This document shows, piece by piece, positions 7,836-16,600 of a DNA stretch of 32,778 bases; the first letter of the stretch is position 1, and each line of letters opens with the position of its first letter. The DNA is from JBHHZM01 sp046758065. GTDB lineage: Bacteria > Pseudomonadota > Alphaproteobacteria > JAAXGF01. The notes under the pieces were generated by a model. The model was not told the origin of the DNA. It did not search any database and worked only from the letters and a program-made list of their open reading frames with translations. Where the stretch lies: the NCBI GenBank assembly GCA_046758065.1, contig JBHHZM010000020.1, forward strand, positions 1-32,778, in the 5' to 3' direction. Made by a program: the position numbers and the translations under genes.

Positions 7836-8963
7836 TCACCACCCGTTGGTGCGCTCCCAGACGGCGACGACCTCGTCGCCGCCATCGACCACGTGGTAGC
7901 GGTCATGGGCCGCCGCGGTCATGCAGGCGTGGTTGGGCAGCACGCGAACACGGCCGCCGAGCGGCAGGGCGTCGGCGGGGAGCGCCCCGGTCGGCGATTC
8001 GACGAAACCGTGCTCCTGATTGACGTTGACGACGTGCAATCCGGCGTCTGCACCCGAGATATCGCAGACCATCCCGTATCCCCTGTCGACGGCCTGCCCC
8101 GCCGTCGAGCGGTCCTGCGCCAGCGCCAGCGCGCCGGCGTCGATCAACGCACGGCCGCGCTCGGGGCGGCGGCCGATCACCGAGGCGAGCACGCTAAGTG
8201 CGATGTCGTCGATGCCGCAGCAGCCGAGCCCCGCCTGGTAAAGATCGAAGAAGACGTAAACCCCGGGTCGCGCCTCGGTCACCCCCTCGAGGCTGCGGGC
8301 GAACCGCGCCGTCGGCGTCGATCCGACGCTGACCACCGGACAGGGAAAGCCGGCGCCGCGCAGGCGGTCGGCGGCATCCACCACCGCCCGACGCTCCGCC
8401 TCGGCCACCGCCTCGATATCGGCAACCGTCGTGCAAGCATAGGAATGCCCGGCGTGGGTGAGGACGCCGCGCAGTTCGATCTCCGGCGAACCGTCGAGGA
8501 TGCCCGCGATTTCGATCAGCGCCGGATCGTCGGGCGCAACGCCGGCGCGCCCCGAGCCCGAATCGACCTCGATGAGGATGCCGAAGCGTGTGCTGAGCGC
8601 CGCCGCCCGGTCCGCCACGGCGCGGGCCGCCTCGACGGTGTCGGCGATCAGCGTCAGCCTTGCGCCTTCGCGCTCGATCGCCGCCGCTTCGGCCAGCTTC
8701 GACGGCACGATGCCGACCGCGTAGGTGATGTCGCGAAAGCCGCCGCGCGCGAAGTAGGCCGCCTCGTTGAGCGTCGAGACCGTGATGCCGCCGGAGTGCC
8801 CTTCGGTGGCGAGCCTCGCCACCTCGAGCGACTTGGCCGTCTTGACATGGGGACGCAGGTCCACGCCGTGCGCCTTGATGCGCGCCGACATGGCCGTCAG
8901 GTTGCGCGCCAATCGCGTCCGGTCGAGCACCAGCGCCGGCGTTCCGATGTCGCCGAGCTTCAT
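7836..8963 (-). CDS. D-threonine aldolase / D-serine dehydratase-like PLP enzyme
   Basis: A 375-residue member of the fold-type III (alanine-racemase-like) PLP and metal-dependent family that includes D-threonine aldolase, D-serine dehydratase and D-threo-3-hydroxyaspartate dehydratase. Lys41 in RPHVKTAKS should form the Schiff base with PLP. His345 and Cys347 in LPNHAC match the divalent-metal pair characteristic of this family. The TIM-barrel part runs about 1-250 and the beta domain with the metal site is C-terminal; length is normal. The enzyme most likely acts on a D-3-hydroxy amino acid, but the choice between aldolase and dehydratase cannot be made. The ATG at 8963 is preceded by GGGGAAGG. 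It stands alone, convergent with the hydroxyacid dehydrogenase. Confidence 0.92.
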   Translation of the reverse strand: MKLGDIGTPALVLDRTRLARNLTAMSARIKAHGVDLRPHVKTAKSLEVARLATEGHSGGITVSTLNEAAYFARGGFRDITYAVGIVPSKLAEAAAIEREGARLTLIADTVEAARAVADRAAALSTRFGILIEVDSGSGRAGVAPDDPALIEIAGILDGSPEIELRGVLTHAGHSYACTTVADIEAVAEAERRAVVDAADRLRGAGFPCPVVSVGSTPTARFARSLEGVTEARPGVYVFFDLYQAGLGCCGIDDIALSVLASVIGRRPERGRALIDAGALALAQDRSTAGQAVDRGYGMVCDISGADAGLHVVNVNQEHGFVESPTGALPADALPLGGRVRVLPNHACMTAAAHDRYHVVDGGDEVVAVWERTNGW

Positions 8964-9052
8964 GGCTGCCTTCCCCTCCCGGTCCAACGGCGGTCTCGCG
9001 CATTCTACCATTGCGCCGGCGGCGCGGGAAAAGCAGTCTTTTGGAGGACGCT

Positions 9053-9724
9053 CTAGCGGAGCAGTTTGTAGAGCGTCGGCGGGTCGGGAAGACCGGTGAC
9101 CTTGAGCTTCTCGGTGCGCTGGAAGGCCTCGAACCCGAGCCGCGTGTTGGGGCCGTAGACGCCGTCGATCGTGCCGAAATAGAAACCGCGGTCGGCCAGC
9201 GCCTGCTGCGCCCGGCGCAAGACCTCGCTATAGAGCGTGACCGTCGTCTCGCCCCGCTTCGCCTCGATGCGCGGCGAGTGTTTCTGTACCCGATCGGCCT
9301 TGAGCGAATTGATCAGCCCGGCGACGGCGAGGTAGAGCGGTTGCTTCGGATTCTTCTTGCAGTGGTTTTCGAGCACCGCCGCAAGCAGCCTAGTGTTCTC
9401 CCAGGCAGCGATGTCGTAGGTCTCGGGGCTGAGCTGGTTGAACGCGGTCAGATAACCGTTGAGCCAGCCGCGGAAAGCGGCATAGGGCTCACCGCGCGCT
9501 TTACGCGCTGCGACAAAAGCCTCGCAGCGCGCGCCGCCCGCGCCCTTGATCGCGAAGCGGCCGTCGCCGTCCGCCGCCCGGGCAGCGAGCGGCGCGATCA
9601 GCAGCGCGAGCAGGACAACGGCAAGCCACGTCGTCCGGGGGCTCCCGGCCGCGAGCCGTCCACGCCGCGCGCCGCTCTCACGCCGGCGCGTCATCGAGGA
9701 ACCGGAAGCCGGAGGCAAGGACAT
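9053..9724 (-). CDS. Exported protein with C-terminal peptidoglycan-binding domain
   Basis: A 223-residue protein. A basic N-terminus is followed by a hydrophobic stretch at 32-50 (TWLAVVLLALLIAPLAARA) and a probable signal-peptidase site before ADG, so it is exported. Residues 57-145 (CEAF...FRGWLNGYLTAFNQL...NHCKKNP) form a compact helical domain with a Cys pair, of a kind seen in small periplasmic proteins; its role is unknown. Residues 165-222 (VLRRAQQALADRGFY...IDGVYGPNTRLGFEAFQ) are a clear PG_binding_1 domain. The ATG at 9724 has GGTGG upstream and overlaps the oxygenase gene by 47 bases; ATG 9694 is an alternative with no visible ribosome site. The overlap implies co-translation with the oxygenase. 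It may help place the surface system at the cell wall, which is inference. Confidence 0.83.
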   Translation of the reverse strand: MSLPPASGSSMTRRRESGARRGRLAAGSPRTTWLAVVLLALLIAPLAARAADGDGRFAIKGAGGARCEAFVAARKARGEPYAAFRGWLNGYLTAFNQLSPETYDIAAWENTRLLAAVLENHCKKNPKQPLYLAVAGLINSLKADRVQKHSPRIEAKRGETTVTLYSEVLRRAQQALADRGFYFGTIDGVYGPNTRLGFEAFQRTEKLKVTGLPDPPTLYKLLR

Positions 9725-10358
9725 TGAACGCCACCGAAATCCTTTCGCCCGCCCCGAAGAAAGGATGGACGAGGTGGCTCAGCCAGCTCGGGAAAACCGT
9801 CATCAACCCGGGTTTGACCGACACCGTATAGCGCAGTTCGAACAGGCTCGCCGGAATCCCGACCATATTGGCGGCGAGCCGCGGATCGAGGAGTTCGAGC
9901 TGGCCGTTCTGCTGGCGCTCGGGCTCGGGCTCGCCGGCGCTCACGTAATAGACTCCCGACCACAGGTTGTTCGGGTGGTTGTGGACGTTGTGATAATTGC
10001 CCGAGCGCATGACGTTCGCCCAGCCATCGACGCGGTACTGGGCGCGGAAACGGCGCCCCGGGCGGGCGATGGCGGTGCGTGTCATCTCGACTGCGACACG
10101 GCGCACCCGATCCTGCAGCGTCCGCACGCAGTCGGCGTCGCGACCGAAAAACCCGTTTTCCGAATGCCACCCGCCGACGTTGCTTTGCGCGATGCCGGGC
10201 TCTTTCTTCTCGGCCGCAAGGATCAAATCCTTCAGCGCCTGGTTGAGGGCGTCGCTGTCGGGCCAGACATAAGTGACGATGGGGGTGGCGAACAGCATCA
10301 TCGTGTGTTCGCCGAGCGGTACCCCGGGCAGCTCCTGCATCTCGGATTTTTGGCTCAT
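9678..10358 (-). CDS. Putative 2-oxoglutarate/Fe(II)-dependent oxygenase (TIGR02466-like)
   Basis: A 226-residue protein of the prolyl-hydroxylase-like double-stranded beta-helix superfamily. The metal site appears as His126-Asn-His128 in NVHNHPNN, just before SGVYYV, with a distal His in SWLSHLVHPF (195 or 198) and Arg206 in ERISVAFN as the 2-oxoglutarate carboxylate ligand. The first pair is H-x-H rather than the more common H-x-D, a feature I associate with TIGR02466-type proteins. Such enzymes hydroxylate proteins or small molecules; the substrate is unknown. It follows the sulfotransferase by 72 bases and overlaps the next gene, so the three probably form one unit downstream of the adhesin transporter. 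ATG 10358 is the only suitable start seen. Confidence 0.85.
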   Translation of the reverse strand: MSQKSEMQELPGVPLGEHTMMLFATPIVTYVWPDSDALNQALKDLILAAEKKEPGIAQSNVGGWHSENGFFGRDADCVRTLQDRVRRVAVEMTRTAIARPGRRFRAQYRVDGWANVMRSGNYHNVHNHPNNLWSGVYYVSAGEPEPERQQNGQLELLDPRLAANMVGIPASLFELRYTVSVKPGLMTVFPSWLSHLVHPFFGAGERISVAFNVLASGFRFLDDAPA

Positions 10359-10430
10359 CGGCGGAACCTCGCCAAGTACGCGCCGGTTGGCTCGCCCCGC
10401 ACCCCGTCGGGAACGGGCCGAAGCGGCGGC

Positions 10431-11516
10431 TTAATGCCGTGCGGCGATCTCGTCACGCGGAAAGGTCAGCCCGAGATTTTCCCAGAAGGTCGCGACGTCA
10501 TCGACGGTGTGTTCGCCCGCATCTTCGTCGCCCTGGCCGAATTCGGGAGGCTTGGCGACCTTGAACGCCTCGGGCTCAAGATCGACGCCGAACGCCTCAT
10601 ACAGCGAGCTCACGACGCCGGTCATCGACTCGGCGCCGTAGGGCACCACCCGCGCCGTCGCCATGCGCGGGATGCCGATCAGCGCCAACTGAAAATGAAA
10701 CCGCTTCCAGTAGCCCAGCATCACCTCGATGTAGCTCATCTTGGCGATGTCCTTTTCGGTCGCCCCCCAACGCACCCAATCGTCCAGCGCCCAACGCTCG
10801 ATAGCGCTTCGCACGGCGAACTTGCCACCCTCGGGCATGCCGCCGCTCTTCTCGAGCGTCGACTGGATCATCGACAGCGGATGGCGCAGGGTGATCAGGT
10901 AGTTGGAATCGGTGCCGAAAAGCTGCTGGACGAGCGGGAAGTTGTACACCGCCTTGGTGAACTTCTTCGGCACGACGACGCCCCCCTTGTAGGCGAGCCT
11001 GCCGTGCTGGGTGAAGTATATTTCCACCATGGTCAGGTATTCGGCGACCTGAAGAAGGCTGTTGGTATGGACGTTGCCCCGCCCCTTGAACGAGAGCAGC
11101 GCAAGATGGGGAAAGCCGTCGTGCGCCAGCGCGTTCTGCACGCCGGTGTAATCGACCCCGACGGCGCGGAAAATCTGCTTGGTCAGATAGGTCCCGCCGG
11201 TGCGCGGAATGCCGATGATGAAGAAAAAGCGGAAGCGGTTCATCCGCTGCACCGTTTCCGGGCGTCCAATCAGGATTTCCTTGAAGTACCGGTACGACTG
11301 GACGATGCGTTCGACGCCCTCGGGGTTTGCCATCACCTCGCGGGCTTTCTTCTGGATGTCGGCGTAGCGTTCCTTGTCGCTGGCGAGATCCTCCTCCTCC
11401 TGCGCGTACCAGCGCCCCGCGTACTGTTCGGCGCCGGTCAGGCTGGCGTGAAGGAACTCGATGAAGGCAGGCGACGCGGGAAGTTCGGTGTCTTTGAGGG
11501 TAAGGGTAAGCCCCAT
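10431..11516 (-). CDS. PAPS-dependent sulfotransferase family protein
   Basis: A 361-residue protein. The 5'-phosphosulfate-binding loop is IGIPRTGGTYL (101-111) and the 3'-phosphate-binding element is NYLITLRHPLSMIQS with Arg211 and Ser215. Both lie at the spacing expected for sulfotransferases that move sulfate from PAPS to a hydroxyl group. The N-terminal ~90 residues are helical and extend before the catalytic core; there is no signal peptide, so it acts in the cytoplasm. Relatives act on carbohydrates, lipids and tyrosine residues; the acceptor here cannot be read. The start lies 92 bases after the adhesin-transporter stop, with a terminator-like hairpin between, and the oxygenase follows at 72 bases. 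PAPS-forming genes are not in this window. Confidence 0.9.
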   Translation of the reverse strand: MGLTLTLKDTELPASPAFIEFLHASLTGAEQYAGRWYAQEEEDLASDKERYADIQKKAREVMANPEGVERIVQSYRYFKEILIGRPETVQRMNRFRFFFIIGIPRTGGTYLTKQIFRAVGVDYTGVQNALAHDGFPHLALLSFKGRGNVHTNSLLQVAEYLTMVEIYFTQHGRLAYKGGVVVPKKFTKAVYNFPLVQQLFGTDSNYLITLRHPLSMIQSTLEKSGGMPEGGKFAVRSAIERWALDDWVRWGATEKDIAKMSYIEVMLGYWKRFHFQLALIGIPRMATARVVPYGAESMTGVVSSLYEAFGVDLEPEAFKVAKPPEFGQGDEDAGEHTVDDVATFWENLGLTFPRDEIAARH

Positions 11517-11553
11517 ACCGCCTCCTGAATGCTGAATCGGTCAGATGCCAAAG

Positions 11554-11575
11554 CCCCGGCCGTTAGGCCGTGGGG
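11554..11575. terminator. Terminator-like hairpin after the TPS transporter
   Basis: On the coding (minus) strand CCCC-AC-GGCC-TAAC-GGCC-GGGG forms an 8-bp stem with a two-base bulge and a four-base loop, flanked by AAAT on one side and CTTT on the other. It lies between the transporter stop and the sulfotransferase start. It could end the adhesin-transporter transcript fully or in part. The T run is short, so efficiency is doubtful. Confidence 0.4.
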
Positions 11576-11608
11576 ATTTCGAACGGGCTCCAATCAAGCG
11601 ATTCTGAA

Positions 11609-13354
11609 TCAGAAAGTCTGAATAAAACGTAAGTAAACGGTCTGGTTGTTGACCTGCGGCGAGTCGTAGCTGCCGAGCGGAAACGCCAGATCGAAGCGCA
11701 GCTTGGTGTCGCCGACGCGCGAAACGTCGGTGGTGATCTCGGCGCCAAAGCCGGCGGAGACCAGCGTCGAATCCTGCACTTGGCCGTTCTGGCGGTTGAA
11801 CACATGGCCGCCGTCGACGAACGGCCCGGCGAGCGCCGACCATGCCGAGCCCCGGTAATTCCAGCTATAGAGCGTGTGGTCGTACTCGACCGTGAACTGG
11901 ACGCCCGAATCGCCCGTCGTCTCCGCCGGCTCGAAGCCGCGCGCGCTGCCGTAGCCGCCGAGAATGAACAGATCGGACGACAGCACGGTGTCCGAGGCGT
12001 ACTGGCCGCTGGCCTGCACCCGCAACTCGCCCTTCGGGATCGGACGGTAGTTGACGAAGATCAGCGGCTGCACGAGCAAGACCTCGGGATCGCCCAGCGC
12101 CCGGGTCGCATTGACCTTGCCTTTATCGGAAGCGTCGAGGATGTCGACGCCCTGGGCGAGTCGCAGCGAGCCGAACAGCAGCAGGTTGGGGAACCGCGCG
12201 AGGTACGTGCCCTCGCCGAAGACCTGGCGGATGTTGTCGTCGGTATCGAGCACATTGGCAATGTCCGACTGGTGCGAGCGGGCCTGGAACCCGATCCGGA
12301 CCTCGGCGATCTGGCGCCGCATGTTGATCAGCCGGCTCGAGAATCCGACGTCGTAGATATCGGTCTGGCCGTCGGCGTTGAGCGCCTCGAGCCGGTCCCC
12401 GATCTCGATCTCGCTGTGCAGGGCGCGCGCCTCGAACATCACGTTGCGGAAGCCGATCGGCACCTTCACGGCGCCCTGGATCGTATAGGTGCCCTCGTCG
12501 GTGGCGGTGAAGTCGAGGTCGAGTTTCTCGCCCAATCGTAAAAGGTTGGTCTTTTCGAGGTTGATCGTGCCGACGATATCGCCGGTAAGCTCCGAGCCGT
12601 AGTTGTCGACCGAGACCCGCTGCTCGTCTTCTTTCACCTTATCGAGGTTGAGCACCAGATCGGTGGTGCCCACCGCGCTGCCCGGCATCAGGTTGAGCGT
12701 CGCGTCGACGTTGTTGAGGTCGTTGAAGTCGTTGACCATCGACTCGACCGTGCTCTCGCGAAACACCTCGCCCGACTTGACGCGGCTGGTCAGGGCGTTG
12801 ACCACATACGGCCTCAGCAGGTTGTCCTGGCGCACTTGGAGATTGCCGACCGTCGCCTCGTAGACGACGATGTCGAGCGAGCCGTCGGAAAGATCCTGCG
12901 GCGGGGTCACCACCCGCACCAGAATGTAGCCCTTGTCGTAGTACAGCCGGGCGATGTCGAACTTGAGCTGGGCGATCTCGCCGCGCGTCACCGGACGGTT
13001 GAGATAAGGCTCGGCGACCGCCTGGACCGTCGATTTCTTCAGCACCTTCACGCCGCTGATGTTGACCGAAGTGAGGGTCGCCACGACCTCGTCGGCGCCC
13101 GCGATCTCCTCCGGCTTGGGCACCACGCCTTCGACCCCGACGCCTTCCTCCTCGATCCCCTCGGGCGCGCCGGGCGCGGGCTTCTCGACGACGCCCGGCA
13201 GGGCCTCGGTCGGAAGCGTCTGCGCCGCGAGCCCGGCGGGAAACAGCAGGCCGGCGGCGATCACGGCCGCCGCCGCGGCAACACCCGCGCCACCGAGGCG
13301 TCGCGACACCCCGTCTAGACGTAAATTACGCATGAAGCCGATCCTCGCTCCCAT
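11609..13354 (-). CDS. TpsB outer-membrane transporter of a two-partner secretion system (ShlB/FhaC/HecB family)
   Basis: A 581-residue precursor. Residues 1-44 are a long signal peptide ending GLAA, then a Pro/Glu-rich linker to about residue 85. The POTRA region follows (VNISGVKVLKKSTV... and ...RLYYDKGYILVRVVTPPQDLSDGSLDIVVYEA), which in this family recognises the TPS domain of the partner. The rest is beta-strand-rich and forms a 16-stranded barrel. The loop-6 motif is YGSARGFEPA, with the conserved Arg kept but Val replaced by Ala relative to VRGY/F. The chain ends in RFIQTF with the C-terminal Phe expected of a barrel signal. ATG 13354 has AGGGGGAT upstream; ATG 13333 is also possible. 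It lies 325 bases downstream of the adhesin stop and should export that adhesin. Confidence 0.93.
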   Translation of the reverse strand: MGARIGFMRNLRLDGVSRRLGGAGVAAAAAVIAAGLLFPAGLAAQTLPTEALPGVVEKPAPGAPEGIEEEGVGVEGVVPKPEEIAGADEVVATLTSVNISGVKVLKKSTVQAVAEPYLNRPVTRGEIAQLKFDIARLYYDKGYILVRVVTPPQDLSDGSLDIVVYEATVGNLQVRQDNLLRPYVVNALTSRVKSGEVFRESTVESMVNDFNDLNNVDATLNLMPGSAVGTTDLVLNLDKVKEDEQRVSVDNYGSELTGDIVGTINLEKTNLLRLGEKLDLDFTATDEGTYTIQGAVKVPIGFRNVMFEARALHSEIEIGDRLEALNADGQTDIYDVGFSSRLINMRRQIAEVRIGFQARSHQSDIANVLDTDDNIRQVFGEGTYLARFPNLLLFGSLRLAQGVDILDASDKGKVNATRALGDPEVLLVQPLIFVNYRPIPKGELRVQASGQYASDTVLSSDLFILGGYGSARGFEPAETTGDSGVQFTVEYDHTLYSWNYRGSAWSALAGPFVDGGHVFNRQNGQVQDSTLVSAGFGAEITTDVSRVGDTKLRFDLAFPLGSYDSPQVNNQTVYLRFIQTF

Positions 13355-13679
13355 GTACCATCCCCCTGGAACCAACGGCCCGCACCGCAACGCTTAGCGC
13401 TTTCGATCCTGCGGCCGCGGTCCCTTCCATGCACGCAATTACCGTCCGCGTCCCGGCCGCGAGGCCGACGCCCGAACGACAGCTATAGCAAAAGTCGTAC
13501 GGCCCGGCATTAACTTTATGCCGGGCTGCACGTTTCCTCCGTGAAGCCCTCCTCCAGGCCCCGTTTGGCAAGCCCCAGTCAAGAGACCTCTTTTCCTCCG
13601 CGGTTCACTCCGCGGCCGTTATGCCCTCAACGTCCTACCTGGTCATTGACTACTCCACGTTGCAACCCCGACCCCCGCA
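13355..13679. other. 325-base spacer between adhesin and transporter genes
   Basis: No gene was found. On the minus strand it holds a CCGCGG-N6-CCGCGG element near 13600, several purine-rich stretches resembling ribosome sites (GGAGGAAAA, GGAGGAAAC) with no credible reading frame behind them, and a strong hairpin at 13502-13526. The spacer is long for a two-gene operon and may set the ratio of adhesin to transporter, or hold a separate transporter promoter. Confidence 0.5.
13502..13526. terminator. Strong hairpin between adhesin and transporter genes
   Basis: GCCCGGCAT and ATGCCGGGC form a perfect 9-bp stem around a 7-base AT-rich loop. On the coding (minus) strand a TTTT run follows after eight more bases (CGTACGAC). 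It resembles an intrinsic terminator or attenuator with a displaced T run, or an mRNA-stabilising stem at the 3' end of the adhesin message. Confidence 0.4.
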
Positions 13680-16600
13680 TCACGGCAGCTGGTCGGCCGT
13701 CGCCGGATAGCTCACGACCTCCTCGCAGCCGTTCTTGCCGAACTCGAGCCCCGATTGCTCGAAGAAGAATTCGGCGAACAGGAACTGGCCGTCGGACTTG
13801 ATCGTGGTGCCGTCCTCGCCCAGCGAGCACACCGTCTGACCCGGCAGCAGGGCGAGCCCGCCCGGAACCGGCGCCGGCGGCGTGCCCGGCGGAATGTCCG
13901 GGGTCTCCTTGATCAGGAGATACGGATCGGGCCCTTCCCCACCCATCGGCATCTGGAAGATATTGGCCTCGCCGTGCCAGTGGACGAAGGTCGCCGCCGC
14001 GACGGCGGACTCGAACTCGCCCTCAAAGAGGCCGAACACGTCGAAGAAGCCGAAGAAGCCGAAGGAGTCGGACGGCAGGTGGATCTCGCCCTCGGTGACG
14101 GGTGGGATCAGTCCGGACGGATCGGTCTCGACGAAGGTGAACGGCGTGCCGTCGACGTCGTTGCTCTCGGTGTCGTCGAGGTCCGATTGCGTCGCGTCGG
14201 TGAACGCCGACGCCCCGCCGCCCAGCCTGGCGATCGCCTGCGGCTCGTGCGTGAAGAACTCGTTGGTGAAATTGCCCGCGCCGTTGGCCGGATCGCCGTG
14301 CGCGGCGAGGCTCAGCAGGGCCGCCGCGGCTTCGCCGCCGAAGCCCTCGCCGAAGAAGCCGTCGCCGTCGCCCGCGGTCTCGGCGTTGGCGCTGGCGAAC
14401 GAGAGCACGTCGCCCTTGATGAACAGGTTGCCGTCGTCGGTGACGACCTCGGACAGGTCACCGTCCAGGAAGTACTGCGCGAGGACCTGGCCGCCGTAAC
14501 CGTCGGGTTCTGCGGCGACGAGTTGTCTCTCGCCCGCCTCGACGATCATGGCGGCGAACGCGACCGCTTCGGAGCCCGCCGTATCGGCGACGGCGCTGGC
14601 CCTTATGTCGTTGCCGACGAAGAAATTCCCGGCCGTCGGCACGAGGGTCACGTCGTTGCGCGCATCGACGACGCCCAAGGCGATGGCGAACGCCGGGCCG
14701 TAGCCCGCGCTGGCGCCGTTCGCGCCCGTGACCGTGGCCGTGGCGTCGACGGTGGTGTCGCCGGCGATGAAGATGTCGCCGGACCCGCCCTCGTGCTGGG
14801 CCGCCAGGATCTCCATGAAGCCTTCGGCGAAGGCGCCGCCGGTGACGGTATCGCCACCGTCGAAGATGTAGGAGACCGCCGTGCCGTTGAGCGTCTCGCT
14901 GATCGCGCCGACGTCGATCGTGGCGTTGGCCGCGGTCATGGCGCCGCCGATGATGGTGATGTCGGCGAAGCCCTCGCCGCCATTGTCGGCCTCGATGTCC
15001 GTGAAGGCGTCGGCGAAGGCGCTGCCCGCGAGATCGCCGCCGATGCCGATGAACGAGGCGTACTCGCTCACGCCCGAAGGCTCGCCGGTGGTGCCGGTCA
15101 CGGTCACGTCGCCGACCCCGACCGTGGCGTCGGCGTTGGTCGCGGCGCCGCCGGTGATAATTATGCCGCCGCTGCCGCTGGCGAAGATGTCCGTGAAGGC
15201 GTCGGCGGTGGCGGAGGCGGCGATCTGACCGTCGACGCCGGTGAACATGGCATGAGCGCTGCCGTAGGGGCTCGACAGCATCGTCCCGCTGACGTTGGCG
15301 GCGCCGGTGACGGTCACTCCGGCCACCGCGACGTTGGCCTCGGCGTCGGTGCTGACGCCGCCGGTCAGAACGATATTTCCGTCGGCGAAGATATCGGTGG
15401 TCGCGAAGGCCTCGGCGCCGGACTCCATGATGTCGTCGTCGATTCCGGTGAACGTCGCGCTGACGCCGCCGCCGTAGCCGTTGTAGATGCCATCCAGCGC
15501 CATCATCGAGGACGCGGCGTTGGCCGTGCCGGTGATGCTGACGTTGCCGACCGTGGCCGCCGCGAAGCCGTCGACGTCGATGCCGCCGTTGACGGTCAGG
15601 TCGCCGGCGACGTCGATGTAGAGCTCGGCGCCCGCGAAGCCTTCGTCCTCGATCACGACGTCGTCGATGCCGGTGAATGACGCGTCTGCGAAGCCGTGGC
15701 CACCGTAGCCGTCCGAGCCCATCGTCGTCGCGGCGCTGGCGAGGCCGGTGATGGTGATGTCGCCAACCGTGATGACGCCGGTGCCCGCGACGGTGATGCC
15801 GCCGTTGATGGTCGTGTCGCCGGAAACGCCGGTGATCTCGGCGAAGCCCTCGCCTTCGGGTTCGTCATCGACGACTTCGCCGTCGATTCCGGTGAAGTTG
15901 GCGTCGGCCACGCCCCCGAAGCTCTGAGAGCTGCTGCCCATGCCGGCGCCGCTGACGAACGCGAGCGCGCTGCCCGTGATGTCGATGGTGCCGATGGTGA
16001 TGCTGGTGTCGGTGGTGACGTTGATGCCGCCGTCGATGACGAGGTTGCCGCCGACGCTGGCGATGTCGAGGCTCGCGAACAACTCCGCTTCGTCCTCGGC
16101 GAGCTCGTCGCCGAAGCCGGTGAACGAGGCATGCGCGTCGCCGGCGTTCGTGAAGTAACTGCTGCCGGAGCCGCCGACGAAGGCCTTGGCGAGGCCGTTG
16201 ACCGAGACGTCGCCGATGCTGATCGTGCCGTCGGCGTTGACCGTGATGCCGTTGGCCACCGTGAGGTTGCCGGTCGTGTTGATGATGTCGACGTCGGCGG
16301 TGGCGAAGGCGCCGTCGGTGAGGTCCTCCTCGACACCGGTGAAGTCGGCGTTGGCGTGGCCGCCGTAGCCGCTGCCCGAGTTCAGGACGACGGCGATGGC
16401 GCTGCCCGCGATGGTGGCGTTGCCGACCGCGACGTTAGCGTCGACACTGGCCGTGACGCCGCCGTTGAGCGTCACGTTGCCGCCGGTGTTGAAGATGTCG
16501 ATGCTGGCCCAGGCCTCGGCGCTGTCGGCGACGTCGCTGTCGAAGCCACGGAATTCCGCAGAGGCGAACGCGCCGTCGCCGGCGATCGCGGTGGCGCCGC

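Noticed and set aside
13426..13490. A 19-codon plus-strand mini frame in the adhesin-transporter spacer
   Set aside because: No ribosome site, no coding character, and opposite to the operon.
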